Of a stretch of DNA of 64,000 nt, positions 11,442-23,434 are shown piece by piece. Every line of letters starts with the position of its first letter. The first letter of the stretch is position 1. A program made the translations under genes and the position numbers. A model generated the notes under the pieces. The model was not told the origin of the DNA. It ran no database searches and was given only the letters and a program-made list of their open reading frames with translations. Source of the DNA: Rhododendron vialii (Eukaryota; Streptophyta; Magnoliopsida; Ericales; Ericaceae); assembly GCF_030253575.1 (NCBI RefSeq), contig NC_080561.1, positions 29,238,564 through 29,302,563 on the forward strand, written 5' to 3'.

Positions 11442-14324
11442 TGTAATACCCCGATTTTCGGACACGTTAATTAAATCCGTTTTAATGGATTTAATAATTC
11501 ATAAGACCGATTTAAGAAATGAAATTTTGTTAAAAAGAGTTTAGCAACGAAAATCTCAAATACTAAAGTCAAAATTTCTTAATTATCTTACAATCCCAAA
11601 AATAAAACAAAATTTGACTAATGTGATAACATCTTTGGAAATTCAAATAACCGTATTTCAAACTAACAGGGCTTCTAAGGGTAAGACATCCAAAACTCGA
11701 CAAACTCTCCTTCTTCACCTGGGAGGTCCTCACCCTGATACTGATCAACTTGTAGAGGATCCTGTTCTTTGGTCTCCTGATATCCTGCACCCTCTAGCAA
11801 ATTGATCGCCAAAGCAACCGATTTACCAGGATACAAACGTATCCGTGAGTGATAGTTCACCCAGTAGAATAATCCTAACCCTACCAACCCTTACTCTACA
11901 ATTAGCAGTTCAACAATATAATAATTCACAGGAGGTACAGAATAATAGCACATCACCATTTTCTTTACTATTCATTATCTTACATGAAATCTAAAGATCT
12001 TCTCCACAAGGTCCTTTCCTCCCACATCCACCAACTTTGACCATCCTATGGAATAACTCTCCCTTTATTTGTCCTGCACCAGGGTTCTAAGCGAATGCTG
12101 CTAAATTATGTGTCCAGTCTGGATTCGCTTACAACCATAATAAAGGAACAGCTCACCATGACAACTCAGCATTAGAGGTCGCACTATCTCATTGTCAAGA
12201 TCCTTTACCGTCTCCCAACTCTACACACTGGGTATTTTACCATACCCATAATCTACACAATGGGTATTATACCGTATTCAATGATCCTTTACCGTTTTTC
12301 AAAATACTGTACCCGGAGTTCTTTACCGTCCTCCACACACACACTGGGTACTATACCGTATTTAGGATCTTTTACCGTATCCCAAATACTGTACCCGGAA
12401 TCCTTTACCGTCCTCCACACACACACTGGGTATTGTATCGTATTTAGGATCCTTTACCGTATCCCAAATACTATACCCGGAGTCCTTTACTGTCCTCCAC
12501 ACAGTCTGAGTATTTTACCATACTCGGGGTCCTTTACCGTTCCCCAACTCAACTAAAGGTACTTTACCGTACCAGGGTCTTTTACCGGCACCCAACATCC
12601 TCAATCAACTTTACCATTTTATCATTTACTTATCCACGTCTATATGTCCACTACTCGAAATCATCCCAGGAATCCAAGTCCAATATAGCAAGTACAACAA
12701 TAAGAAATACATAACAGCACTATTAATAAACAAAATGCATTTCAATATAGAACCAACCATGACAATTGATATGGTGCGAGTAAGTAAAACACATAGAGTT
12801 TTATGATTAGGCCGATGCCCTTAAGGTTTGTTGAACAAGTAAATTAGTTATAGTTTTTATTAATTTCAAAGGTGTCATTGGCAATTTCGTAGGCTTAGCT
12901 TTGATAATGTACTAGGGTACCCTTTTAGGTCTCAAGTATAATTATTGAGCCACATAATTTGAATCCATTACAGTAACTTACAGTATAAAAATCTAAAGGT
13001 GCAATTTTATAAATTCGCAAACCCTATTTATGTGGTTCTCTTTTCCAGACTAGGTAAAATAGTAATTTAGTAGCTTTCATAACTCATTAGATTAAAATGA
13101 GGATATTGACTAATCTAGGATATTACTGTCCAAAACATATTATTAACAATTAGGGCTGAAATATAATCTTAATAAATTTCAGGGGCTAATTTTAATATGC
13201 TATCGAAGTACCTTAAATAGACAAAGGAGAAAGTTGTAATTTAGGTGTCATTTTTTTTAAAAGCCAACTCGTATGAACAGACCAAAACTGTGAATAGTAA
13301 CCACGCCTATGAACAGTGAACAATGAGTTTTCAGAAAAATTTGGGTTTCGTTCATTCGATTCTAACCATAAAAACTAGCATCTTAGTACATTAATATACT
13401 TAGGAGGAAGTAGAGTAGTGATTATACTACCTTTAATCCAGACAAAATGATTTGGTGGAGTCCGGTGGGTTTTCGTTTGGCAGCAAAAGATCGGTATTCT
13501 AGCAACAACTTAGGGCTGGAATAACTTGACCAAACATCTGTTGTTTTGAATGACTCTTGTGTCTAACGCGAAGATCTTGAAACGCTCTACAACTTTCGTG
13601 AAGAAGTCTAAGCCCAAAAACCACTCTAAGTAGGAGAAAAATGAACGTTTAGAAGATTCGTCAAATCTGCCTGGAAAACAGAATCCGAGAATTTTACCAA
13701 ATTTTGAATGGCAATAACTTTATTAATTTTTGACCGTTTTAGGTGATTCTTGGGTTGAAATCGAAGCTCTCGACCCCCTCTACAACGTTCGTGAAGAAAC
13801 TCAAGCCTAAAAACGACATCAACAATGAAGAAAAAGGCCATGAACAGAGGTACGTGATATGGACGAAAAACGAAATTGTGTGATCCCTCTTTTCTTGTTT
13901 CTGTTTTTGCAGTGGACTAGCAATGTTGTATTGTGAGAGAGAAGTGGGGTTTTGAGGATAAGTATGGAGGTGATAGAATGCGAGAGGAAAGAGAGATATA
14001 GTTTAGGGAGAGTTTGAACATGAGTGGATAAGTGAAAAGATAGAGATAGATGGAGAGATAGGTGAGGGATGTGTATCCAAATCCCATAAATTATGAGATG
14101 GTTACTAATATCTATTTTATAGATATATAGACACACTTATACATAGTTACAAGCTAATTAATAATGTATAAGCTAAACTAATTTTAATCACCAAAAATTA
14201 ATCTAGGTTCTAGTTTAATCTAATTACACTTTTAAAATAATTAATCGATTACTATAGACTATTTGATTAAAAAATAATTTCTTTATTCGAAAAAAAAAAT
14301 AGGACAAAAATTTGGATCATTACA
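11442..14324 (-). mobile_element. Chromovirus 3' LTR (2.88 kb) with remnant of internal region
   Basis: On the minus strand the LTR begins TGTAATGATCC (14324) and ends CGGGGTATTACA (11442). Directly upstream, at 14325-14360, the minus strand reads TTTCGAGGACGAAATT then TTTTAAGGGGGATAG. This is the usual junction of the last pol codons (FEDEI) and the polypurine tract in Tekay-type chromoviruses. Only some 150 bp of internal sequence remains recognisable to the right, so this is the 3' end of a truncated element. It shares the CTACTGGG block (complement near 11860) with the LTRs at 1-1891 and 26717-29578. Confidence 0.75.
12190..12600. repeat. Degenerate tandem repeat inside the chromovirus LTR
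   Basis: Units of roughly 50 bp built on TTTACCGT, CACACTGGGTA and TACCGTA recur about eight times with many substitutions. They give a pseudo-repetitive reading frame but no protein family is recognisable. Confidence 0.7.
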
Positions 14325-14718
14325 ATCTATCCCCCTTAAAATAATTTCGTCCTCGAAATTAGATCGTTGCTACCATTGCATGTAGGTTTCACTTTGATCG
14401 ATGAGTCGTTGTAGTATCACTTTCGCTTTTTCGGTTATCTCTTAAAAGTTTGGTCTTTGACTCTCAGAAGGTAGGTCCTCCCCCATAAAGAAACAAGAAG
14501 ATTCGATGAACTAAAATAAAATTCAAATGGCTTGGAGGTCGACATGCCAAATGGAAAGGGCGATATATCATTCTTTAAGAGTCAGAGTACAAGTAGTTTT
14601 GAGTAGCAAGGAGTGGCTACTATCAAGTTAATAAGGACTAATCAATGATGATGGTTCATGTAACTACAATAATGATGATTCAAGACCAAACACACGAACA
14701 AAATGAATGTGTGAATGG

Positions 14719-15000
14719 GCTGACAATAATGAGTGTGTGAATGTATATTAAAGGGTGTAAAAAGTGCATAGAAATACGTGTTTTCCTTATCTTTTAGTAT
14801 GTTTATCGTCAGCTCAGTGGGCTGACAATAACATGGAAAATTCTAAAATCAGCTCAATAGGCTGACAATAGTGAGTGTGTGAATGTATATTAAAGGGTGT
14901 AAAAAGTGCACAGAAATACGTATTTTTCTTGTCTTCTAGTGTGTTTATCGTCAGCCTAGTTGGCTGACAATAGCAAGACCGAATATATATAGTATTGAGG
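14719..15000. repeat. 142-bp tandem duplication
   Basis: GCTGACAATAATGAGTGTG at 14719 recurs as GCTGACAATAGTGAGTGTG at 14861, and the following ~110 bp (TATTAAAGGGTGTAAAAAGTG...TTTATCGTCAGC) match closely. Each unit is bounded by GCTGAC or its complement GTCAGC. Confidence 0.8.
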
Positions 15001-15165
15001 AGAAACCTGTGCAGAGGTAAGGCCGAGACCCTCCCTGATTCCAGATTCCACAGCTGGTGAATATCCGCTCTATCTCTTTCTCTCTCTCTCTCTCTCTATC
15101 ACACACACACACACATAGACACTCACTCTCTGGCGATACTGCAGCCTGCAGGTAAGATCTCCTCT
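14975..15165 (+). promoter_or_regulatory. Possible plant promoter/leader (weak)
   Basis: A TATATATAG box near 14985 is followed about 70-130 bp downstream by a CT/CA-rich leader and by GCAG|GTAAGATC at about 15150, which looks like a leader exon with a splice donor. No coding exon was identified downstream before the MULE, so this could be the 5' end of a gene cut off by the MULE, or chance. Confidence 0.3.
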
Positions 15166-15427
15166 CGCATCTGTTCAGAACTTGAACAAAGTTTTAGATT
15201 TTTCCTCTACCTCCGGAAGGAGGCGTAGGGTTTGGATTTAAAAGGTAAATACTTTCTTCGGTGTTCACCGTTTAGGTTTAGTTTTAATTTTAGTTTTGTT
15301 TTCAATCGTTATCCTATTATTTTCTCCAATCATTACCCTATTTTTTCAATTATTATTTTCTCCAATCATTACCATATTTTTCCAATTAATACTTGAAGGT
15401 TACTAATCACTCTCCCCGCTCCCACCC

Positions 15428-15467
15428 ACACCCCCCCCCCCCCCCCCCCCACCCACCCCCCCCCCCC

Positions 15468-15500
<33 letters not shown>
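15428..15500 (+). repeat. Poly-C tract at left MULE end
   Basis: More than 60 cytosines with few A interruptions. The mirrored poly-G lies at 20329-20361. Such tracts are error-prone in sequencing, so the length is uncertain. Confidence 0.8.
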
Positions 15501-15503
<3 letters not shown>

Positions 15504-15852
15504 TTTTGACACGGCAGACTAACCCTTTTACCCCCACCCACGTGTCCAGCAGTCTCTCTCTCTTTTGATTTTTTTTATAAAATTTTAAATGTTAATAACT
15601 TTTTGTTCCCGTATTTTTTTAAAAAAATTAAATATTTTTGAAATCTACTCAACAAAACCTATAAAACGAGCCTAATATTGAAAGAGGTTAAAAAATGTGT
15701 TTCAAATTTAAATCCGTTTGAACCGGTGGAAAGGGAAAAAAAATTTGGATAATTTTAGTTATGACCATTTAGGAAGTAATCTTTTTGTTTATAAGATTAA
15801 CTTTTATTTTTTCTTATATTTTCAGAATATGTAATAATTTCAAAACTTTCCG

Positions 15853-16093
15853 ATATTGGTTTTTTCCTTTTTCCTAGTAGGATTAGGGTTTGCATCTTAT
15901 TTAAGGAGTTATAAGCCTTAGGACTGGAGTTTTTGATTATTATTGATTGACAAAATGTCTAGAAAGAGTTTCATATTGGTTTTTTTTCCTTTTCCTAGTA
16001 GGGTTAGGGTTTGCATCTTATTTAAGGAGTTATAAGTCTTAGGGCTGGTCAGTTTTTGATTATTATTGATTGACAAAGTGTCTAGAGAGAGTT
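15853..16093 (+). repeat. 120-bp tandem duplication upstream of the MULE transposase
   Basis: ATATTGGTTTTTTCC...CTAGTAGGATTAGGG... to GTCTAGAAAGAGTT at 15853-15972 is repeated at 15973-16093 with few differences. It lies where the transposase promoter or leader would be. Confidence 0.85.
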
Positions 16094-16140
16094 CCATAAA
16101 AGAACATTACGGATCAATACAATTTTTTATTTTCGGATAA

Positions 16141-18840
16141 TTGGTCAGTTGGGAACGATATTGCGAATAATATTTCTTGCGGAGAGAGCAGCTCCTACGT
16201 TGAGCGTGATTACACAGCGGAATTTACGATTGACCAGGTTAATTATTACTGTTGTTATTATACATATTTGTTACTTATTTTTGTTAATCTTGTATGCATC
16301 TCAATAGAAAACATCGATCGGAAGCCCCCAAACTAAGTAGCACGCAGACATGACAAGTGGACCCATCTAGTTTAAAAATGCAGGACACATTAGAACATAT
16401 ACTATGCGATAATGGTTGATTAATTAATTCAAAGATAATAAAATATAGATTCAGGCAACGTACCAGAGACCCACGTTTCTTTTTTTTTTCCCGCTGCTGC
16501 TGTGTTTTTTCGTTACCCTAATCAGCCAATAAAAGACTGCTATATATAGTAGGGATAACAAAATAAAACTCGAGACTTGTTTTTTACTGATGACTAAACC
16601 ATCCAGTAGCTTTCGATTGATTGCTGACTTGTATAGCGATTGATCGGGTTGCATTCTTCTTTCTTCGCAGTTGATATGATTATTGCCTCTCTTTTTTCTC
16701 ACTCTTTCAATTACAAATATATGACTCCTTCCCCTCTATTCTTATGCAGACCCACGTGCACACACCTTCACTTATATGTCACCTAAAGCTTACATGCAAG
16801 AATCAATATTTTTAATATACGAAATATTAAATTGTGCTTATACGTATTCATTTTTTTTTGTTATAGATATTTGAAACTAGAGCTGTCATGCTAGATTGGG
16901 TGCGGAGAGTTGGTAAGGAAAATGATTTTGTGATTGTCATAAGTAAATCTGCTAGTATAAAGGGCAACAAGATGCCGAAGTGCATTCTTATTTGTGAAAG
17001 GGGAGGATTGTACAAACCGCCACTGGAAGGGCATTCAATGCAAAGGAATACTGGAACTAAAAAATGTGATTGCCCAATTAAGCTGCAAGGTGTACCACAA
17101 CCTCCAGACGATATCATGTGAAGTTTGAAGGTTGTTAAAGGTTTTCATAACCATGAACTAGCTGAAAGCTTTGAGGGACATGAGTACCCGTCAAGGTTGA
17201 CCCCAATCTAGCAGCAATTAGTTCGTGACATGTCTAGCAGCACCGCGCCTTGTGAAATTCTTAGTTTTATGAAACAACAAGACTCGTCAATTAGTACAGG
17301 AATCAAGAGTATTTACAATATGAAGGCACTATATAAGAAAGAGCAACTGGGGGATCTATCTCCTATGGGGTACATTTTGAAAGAATTAAGCAAAAAAATA
17401 AAATATTTATGACTATTTTATAAATGAACACACCAACGAAATCACAGATATTCTTTGGGTTCATCCTAAAAGCCTAGAGCTATCTGTCGATTTTCCGTTT
17501 GTGTTGATTATTGATGCGATGTACAAGAGTAATGATTATCGGATTCCACTCTTAGAAGTTGTGGGTATCACATCCACAATGAAAACTTACTCTCTTATGT
17601 TTGCATATTTGAATAATGAGATGAAAGAGCGATTGATATAGGCGTTGGATACCTTAAAGAGATAGATGGTTGAAAAAGGGGCAGCGTTGCCATCGGTGGT
17701 TGTTTCAGATGGGGATCTGGCACTTCTTGGTGCCATTGGAATATGTTTTCTCTTAGCATAACACATCCTTTGTATTTAGCACATAAACCAGTGTGTAATG
17801 AAGAAGTACAGCCCTATGCTTGGTATGAGATGGAACGAGTTTTTCGAGGCATGGCATTTGCTTATTCATTCATCGACGCTGATGTCTTTGCAACAAAGGT
17901 GAAATGCCATGTGTGGAGAGTTTGAACAATACTCCAATGCTATACAATACCTTTGGGATACATGGTTAGATCCTACAAAGAGCGATTTGTTGCAGAATAT
18001 ATAGATCAGTTTATGCACCTCGGGAACAATTCAAGTCAAAGGTAACTTTCCTATAGTTATTGTATATTTACTGTCCTGCACTAAAGAATACGTTATGTAA
18101 CTTTTCTATTTAACACTGTGTATTATTAAATTGCAGGGCGGAATCTGCGCATGCGAGGCTCAAACGATACTTGGGAGATATCATGTCATCGCTTCAAACA
18201 TCTTTTCAGAAAATAGAAAAGATGTTGACTAGTCAGTTTGGGGATATTCAGGGGTCGTTCCAGAAATCTCTTAACATTCCACGACACATACATCTATACA
18301 TACATCTATATGAAGGCATTTATAGTGAAATCAGAGGTCGCATTTTATTACAGGCAATGGACTTGATCCATAAGCAGACACAACACACTGATAACGAAGC
18401 CGGCCTTTGCTTTTGTAAGATCAAAAGGACACACGGATTGCCATGCTTTCACGATATTGCACTTTACCGTTCTGTGGACAGACCAATTCTGCTAAGCTCT
18501 ATCCACCCTCACTGGAGTACGTTGTCCATGCACGCCCAGAGGCATACTGACGAGGGAGCACAATCCGATAGGGCAACTCAGCTTATTGAAAGATTAAACG
18601 AAATGGATTCCGACAGTCGAGAGTCTATGATGGACAGGTTTCTCGATATGGCGGATCCATCTCGTTGCACAGTTCGACCCCCAGCATACAACACAGAACA
18701 CAGGGGTCGACCTACAGGTAGAGATGAGCAGAATAGAGGTCACATACCTTCCTTTACAGTATCCACTTCAGAATCTCGGGCCTCACGTATTCCAACATCA
18801 CGAAGGAGCAATGAGAGGGATCATCTCGTTGAGAAATTTC
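16141..18840 (+). pseudogene. MULE transposase, broken
   Basis: Exon 1 ends at 16237 (...AEFTIDQ, donor GTTAAT). Exon 2 starts at 16867 after TTTGTTATAG. Recognisable in order: an N-terminal DNA-binding-like region (LDWVRRVGKENDFVIVISKS; CERGGLYK; KKCDCPIKL; GFHNHEL) at 16885-17165, the transposase core (WVHPKSLELSVDFPF, IIDAMYKSNDYRIPLLEVVG, VVSDGDLALLG; the Asp residues of IIDAMYK and VSDGD fit the MULE DDE set) at 17450-17735, and the SWIM zinc finger CFCKIKRTHGLPCFHD at 18410-18460. Damage: TGA at 17119-17121 where tryptophan is usual, TAG near 17209, a frameshift near 17395, TAG near 17639 and 17663, and further frame changes before 18130. It continues into the OTU domain. Confidence 0.8.
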
Positions 18841-19440
18841 CTCAGTAGTATCAGCGTTATATTTCTCACTGTGTTGACGTTCAACCCGACGGCCATTGTG
18901 GCTTCAGGGCGTTAGCCGCGCAACTCTATGGTGCTGAAGATGAATGGGCTCAAGTACGACGTGACCTTATCCAAGAGATGAACAAAATTGGGTCCTGTAC
19001 AATCAGATTTATCTAGAACGTAATTAGTATCGCAGGTGCTACAAAGACTTCATTACTTTCAGCCATCGGCACTAAAGGATTATTGGATGGATTCTATATC
19101 ATTGGGACTTGTTATCACATCAACGTACAACGTTGTACTGCATATATTCGATATGATTGCTTCGAGTTGTTTCACTCACTTGCCGTTGAACTCCCATCCA
19201 GTTCCATTCGCAACGCGCACACATATAGCTATTGGCCGTGTTAATGGCAATCACTTCGTGCAAGTTTTCCTATACCGTCATTACCCTGTACCACCCATCA
19301 TAATATGGTGAAGGCCAAATGCTTCAAATGAAGCACACGAATGGGCTCATCCTTATGAAACACGCCTCCAATTGTGGTACGAAGTAATGCAAATAGATCC
19401 GCCGGGACGACGACCACAATTTGGCGGAAATATTGACTAA
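18841..19440 (+). pseudogene. OTU-type cysteine protease domain fused to the MULE transposase, broken
   Basis: Reads VDVQPDGHCGFRALAAQLYG and EWAQVRRDLIQEMN at 18870-18985. DGHC carries the catalytic Asp and Cys of the OTU family, and NGNHFVQVFLYR (about 19245-19275) supplies the His block. A TAG near 19013 and another stop before 19325 interrupt it; the tail WYEVMQIDPPGRRPQFGG runs to a stop at 19438. OTU proteases are deubiquitinases, and MULEs carrying a C-terminal OTU are known in plants. Its placement directly after the transposase shows it belongs to the element and not to a host gene. Confidence 0.78.
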
Positions 19441-19844
19441 ATTTGTGTATTTATTTATGTTCATGTATTGGTTCTATATATTAAAATTTTAATTAAATAA
19501 AATTTGATTTCAGTTTGCATTTATGACTGTTCACAGAAATATAAAGTAAATTTAAATAGATTCAACATACATAATTTACTTGAAAACTCAAATATAGAAG
19601 TTTAAAAAAAATGACGGATAAAAAAATAAAAACAAAGAGATAATATATTGGGCCCAAAAAAATTATTTAATTTAAACACATTATTTCATATTCAATATTA
19701 GACTTGTTTGATAGATTTCGTTGAATAAACTTCAAATATATAAAGTTTATTTTAAAAAATACGTGATTTCAACCTCTTCGGACAGTTTTTATATTAAAAA
19801 ATATGGTTAAAAAATTAAGTGTTTCAAATTTTAATCCGTTTGAA

Positions 19845-20040
19845 CCGGTGGAAAGATTTTATTTTTCTGATCATTTTATCCTAAATGGTCGTATTTAAAT
19901 TTTGACCCTAGAGCTCTCATTGATTAACCCTAAGAGATATTTGATTCTACGACTTCAACGAGAGCCCTATAGTCAAAATTTAATTATAACTATTTAAGAT
20001 AAAATGATCAGAAAACTAAAATCTTTCCAACGGTTCAAAC
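19845..20040. repeat. Imperfect inverted repeat in right MULE end
   Basis: CTGATCATTTTATCCTAAAT with flanking CCGGTGGAAAGATTTTA at 19845-19920 is mirrored by ATTTAAGATAAAATGATCAG and TAAAATCTTTCCAACGG at 19970-20035. Arms are about 75 bp with a 50-bp loop. Confidence 0.8.
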
Positions 20041-20327
20041 GAATTGAAATTTGAAACACTTAATTTTTTAACTTTTTTAGACAGTTAAAACTACCACAAA
20101 AAAATAATTTTTCCGTTTTACATTATTTCACCATCAATATTAGGCTCGTTTGATAGGTTTCGTTGAGTAGATTTCAAAAATCTAAAATTTATTAAATAAA
20201 ATAGGTAAAAAAAAGTTATAGTATTTACAATTTTATAGAAAAGTAAAATAAGAGATAGAGAAATGGGAGAGAGAGGGGGGGTAAAACGGAAAATTTCCTG
20301 TGTTGGAGTCAAACCCCCCACCCCCGA

Positions 20328-20361
<34 letters not shown>

Positions 20362-20587
20362 TTAACAGCTCTCTTATTACTTTCTCATCTTTTTCTATCT
20401 CTCTCTAATCGTTACCCTTATCTTTAATCATTACTCTATTTCTCTCTCCACCCATTACCAAAACTAAACTAACTAAGCTCCCAACCAAACACAACCAAAG
20501 TAACTTCTTCTTTTTTTGTCTTTATTTTAATTTTTTTTGCATTTATTTGTTTTCCGTCAAATTTTTGTCATTTATTAATTCGTCTTG

Positions 20588-20735
20588 ACGAGAGGAATCG
20601 GAACAGTAAAAAAATTTGATCGAAACTCATAATTTTTTAAATAAGACAAAATTAAGTAAAAAAGACAACTTTTTTTGTCTTTTTAAAAAAATTTATAAGT
20701 TCCGATCAAAATTTTTATTTTTTTCTTTTTTAAAG
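20588..20735. mobile_element. AT-rich foldback MITE, copy 1
   Basis: GACGAGAGGAATCG, TTTGATCGAAACTCATAA and a mirrored AAATTTATAAGTTCCGATCAAA form a hairpin. The same motifs in the other orientation occur at 26093-26256, so these are two copies of one family. Confidence 0.6.
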
Positions 20736-22637
20736 AAATTATGAGTTTCAATAAAAAAAAAATAGTTGTATGACACAAAATTAAAAAATACGATTTTTTT
20801 TAATAAAGATAAAAAAATAAGTTACTATTTCACTTTTAAAGCCAAATCTACCATAGTAGCTTCATTTCCTCTTTTGAATTGAGGTAATGAATTGAATTCT
20901 AAAGGCTTTGGTTGGAACTTAGGGGAAGTGATAGAAAGTGAGGGAAAAGAAAATGATAGAAAAAGGAAAGGGAGATTTTACTATTCAAAAAACTTGAATT
21001 CATTATTTTTCTCTTCCGAATTCAAAAAACTTCGAATCCCTGAATCCCCACGAGAATTCTGGTTCCCGTTTGGGGTGGGGATGGAGGAGAAAAGTAAATC
21101 TCTCTTGGGAATCGGGGATTGGACGGGAATAGTGATATTCGGCCCTAATCCACCCCATTGCAAACACTAGTCAAGTTCTCTTATCATAACCCGGTATGTA
21201 CACCATTGGTATCCATTAGTCGATAGAATCATTTCTAATGAAAAAATGGTACATTGGATCAAGCACTTGCAATTATTCGATTAAGCTTATTTTTTATGAA
21301 GCCACTTGGAAAAATATTTTAAAATGATTGAGCTACTCGTATCATTTATGTAGAACCCCGAGGTAGGCTCCGCAAACCGGACTGTACCTTATTGGTACTT
21401 TTCAATCGGTACTCATAGTAATTTCGTTTTGTTAAGTGTTTGTTTGGAACTTTGAAAAAGAAAAAAAATGTTTGTTGTTTGGGTTGGGAGGAAACAGAGA
21501 GGAAAACAACAAAATAAATAATTAAGAATATTGAATTTTCGTCACACTGTTTTCAAATTTTAATTTTCTTTTCATTTCATTATATTACTTTTCCTCTCAT
21601 TCCAAACATGGCATAAATCTCTTGATACGAGGCTCACATGTTTTTTCAAAATTACTGGAGTATTTTTTTTTTTTTTTGGCTAAGTAAAATTACTGGAATT
21701 TTTAAAACAAATTCAATCTTCCATTGTTTTCAAACTATTTGTAAATTGAAGGATTGCTGTTTTGGTGTTGATGTGTAACTTATAACATCATATATTTTTT
21801 ATTTTGAAACTTAAGAAATACTGTATTTACAGATTTCTGCCTAAAACAACCGTCATTGCGGTGGAATTTCGAGCTTGTTTAAATAGACTTCTATCTAATA
21901 TTTCTCATCTCTAACCTGTATAGTCTCTCTAAGGGCATCTCCAACCCAATCTTTATCTTGAAAAAATCAAAACAGTATATTTGACTTAGAAGGTGATTTT
22001 AAAGAATATAAAACTTTTTATATGAACTCCGATCATCATTCTTCATTTCTTTAGAATTTCATTAATTTCTTTTCAAACCTCAACTTATTCTCCAAAATTT
22101 AAAATTCGAAATATCCAGAAAGTTTGTTGAATGTATTGAAGATTGGCCTTCTTCTAAAGCTACGTATTATGAATCTCTTTCTAATTAATCGACTTTTATA
22201 ATCAATAAAGTATAATACAAGATACTGTGACATTTTCAAGCGAGAAAATAAAATGAAGGAAGTTCACATTTGCAATCGATATGATCAGTACGAGTATTTA
22301 AAACCTTGACTGTGACAATTTTTTTCATATATAAATATCTCAAAATTGATGTCTTTCTTCATGATCCTTCTAATCTTTGTAACGATTTCAAAGCCTAATA
22401 AAATTCTTCTTTTGCCTTTAAAAAAAAAATCTCAAAAATGAGCCTGGCTCATATTTTTGAATTCCCTAAATACCCGATACAAACGGTTTTTTCGCACTCC
22501 TAAGGCTTTTTACGGTACTTCCAAATCCTTCTTTCTTCCTCTCTCGGCAACATTCTCAACCTTATTCCTGATAAAATTGGACACACATCGGGTGTGCCAC
22601 GAACATTAGTATGTATATATAATTGTGGAATACTTAC
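20736..22637. other. AT-rich sequence without recognisable gene
   Basis: Several A and T homopolymers. No coding similarity was recognised on either strand. It lies downstream (minus strand) of transporter exon 1, so it is probably intron 1. Confidence 0.5.
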
Positions 22638-22843
22638 AGCACAACCAGAACCAATTGAACCAGAGATGGCGACAAAGGTTGCGAGGAGAAGAACAGCCGT
22701 GGTGGTGGTGGTGGATGATGACGAAGAATGTTCATTCGCTGCTGGCTCAGAACTACCATTTATGTGGCCAGTCCCATTAGCATTATCAAACCTTCTTTCC
22801 ACAAGCAGAGGCTTCGTTTCTCTTGTTTCTTCTATCAGAAATG
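22638..22843 (-). CDS. ERD6-like sugar transporter, first recognisable exon
   Basis: The minus strand encodes ETKPLLVERRF, a Ser/Thr-rich linker, then TAVLLLATFVAISGSIGSGC, the first transmembrane helix characteristic of ERD6-like carriers, ending at a consensus donor (GCT|GTAAGT). The phase-0 end after Gly-Cys-Ala is where this family has its first intron. The upstream border TTTTTTATGTAG|CA resembles an acceptor and no in-frame ATG is present in the exon, so the initiation codon either sits in a further upstream exon or has been lost. It probably belongs with the exons at 9941-5084, which would give an intron of over 12 kb filled with transposons. Confidence 0.72.
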
Positions 22844-22859
22844 CTACATAAAAAACAGG

Positions 22860-23434
22860 GCAGAGAGAGAGCGGGGAGGGGTTGTTGGGGGGTGGTATTT
22901 GAGTAGGGGAGCAACTTCCATGCTATATGATATGAAAAAAAAACAGCGCAAAGATTGGAGAGAGAGAGAAACGTGTATAAACAGTACCATTGTATTCACT
23001 TACTAATATTTATTCATTTCAAATTGAATAATTTACGGTTACTGATCAAGCATGCACGATAGCACACAAATCGGCATGTGGGGTCCGTTTCGATGTCCCA
23101 CGCAAATTATCCGAACGATTCAATAATTTTAATTTTTTTTTTTTGATTGCCCTTATGAAAAAATGAGCTCAACCGGAAAGTTGTGAGTACTTGATCCAAT
23201 AATGTTTGCCATTTTCGTTCAACATACGGGATATATCTTTGATTCCAAAAATAATAATTATTTAGTGACTATATTTGAGTACCACATTTTGAATACCATG
23301 TCGTATTGGTAGAATGTGCCCTATTTGTCAATATGATTGTCCCAATCCTGTTCAATACAACTCTTTCTAGCTACCATTCAAAAAAAAAGAGCAATTTCAT
23401 TTTAGCGCTCTAATGGGCTCTCCCTCACAACTGG
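22860..23434. other. Spacer without recognisable gene
   Basis: Purine-rich near 22865, otherwise AT-rich. The unlocated end of Pack-MULE-like element 2 should lie in or near this stretch. Confidence 0.4.

Larger units (their letters stand above)
15428..20361 (+). mobile_element. MULE (Mutator-like) element with transposase-OTU remains
   Basis: Bounded by long C-rich (15428-15500) and G-rich (20329-20361) tracts. Inside them is an inverted repeat: left about 15555-15775 (GAAATCTACTCAACAAAACC, ACGAGCCTAATATTGA) against the complement of about 19980-20250. An extra copy of part of the repeat stands in the opposite orientation at 19680-19910, so the right end is duplicated and can form a hairpin. 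Between the repeats lie a broken transposase (16141-18840) and OTU domain (18841-19440). No clear 9-bp target duplication was found, so the outer borders are approximate. Confidence 0.65.

Noticed and set aside
12260..12556. Repetitive 98-codon open frame
   Set aside because: By-product of degenerate tandem repeats in a chromovirus LTR.
15300..20470. Direct AATCATTACC-type similarity on both outer sides of the MULE, taken as long target duplication
   Set aside because: Far longer than the 9-11 bp made by MULEs and poorly matching; pyrimidine-rich low complexity is a simpler explanation.
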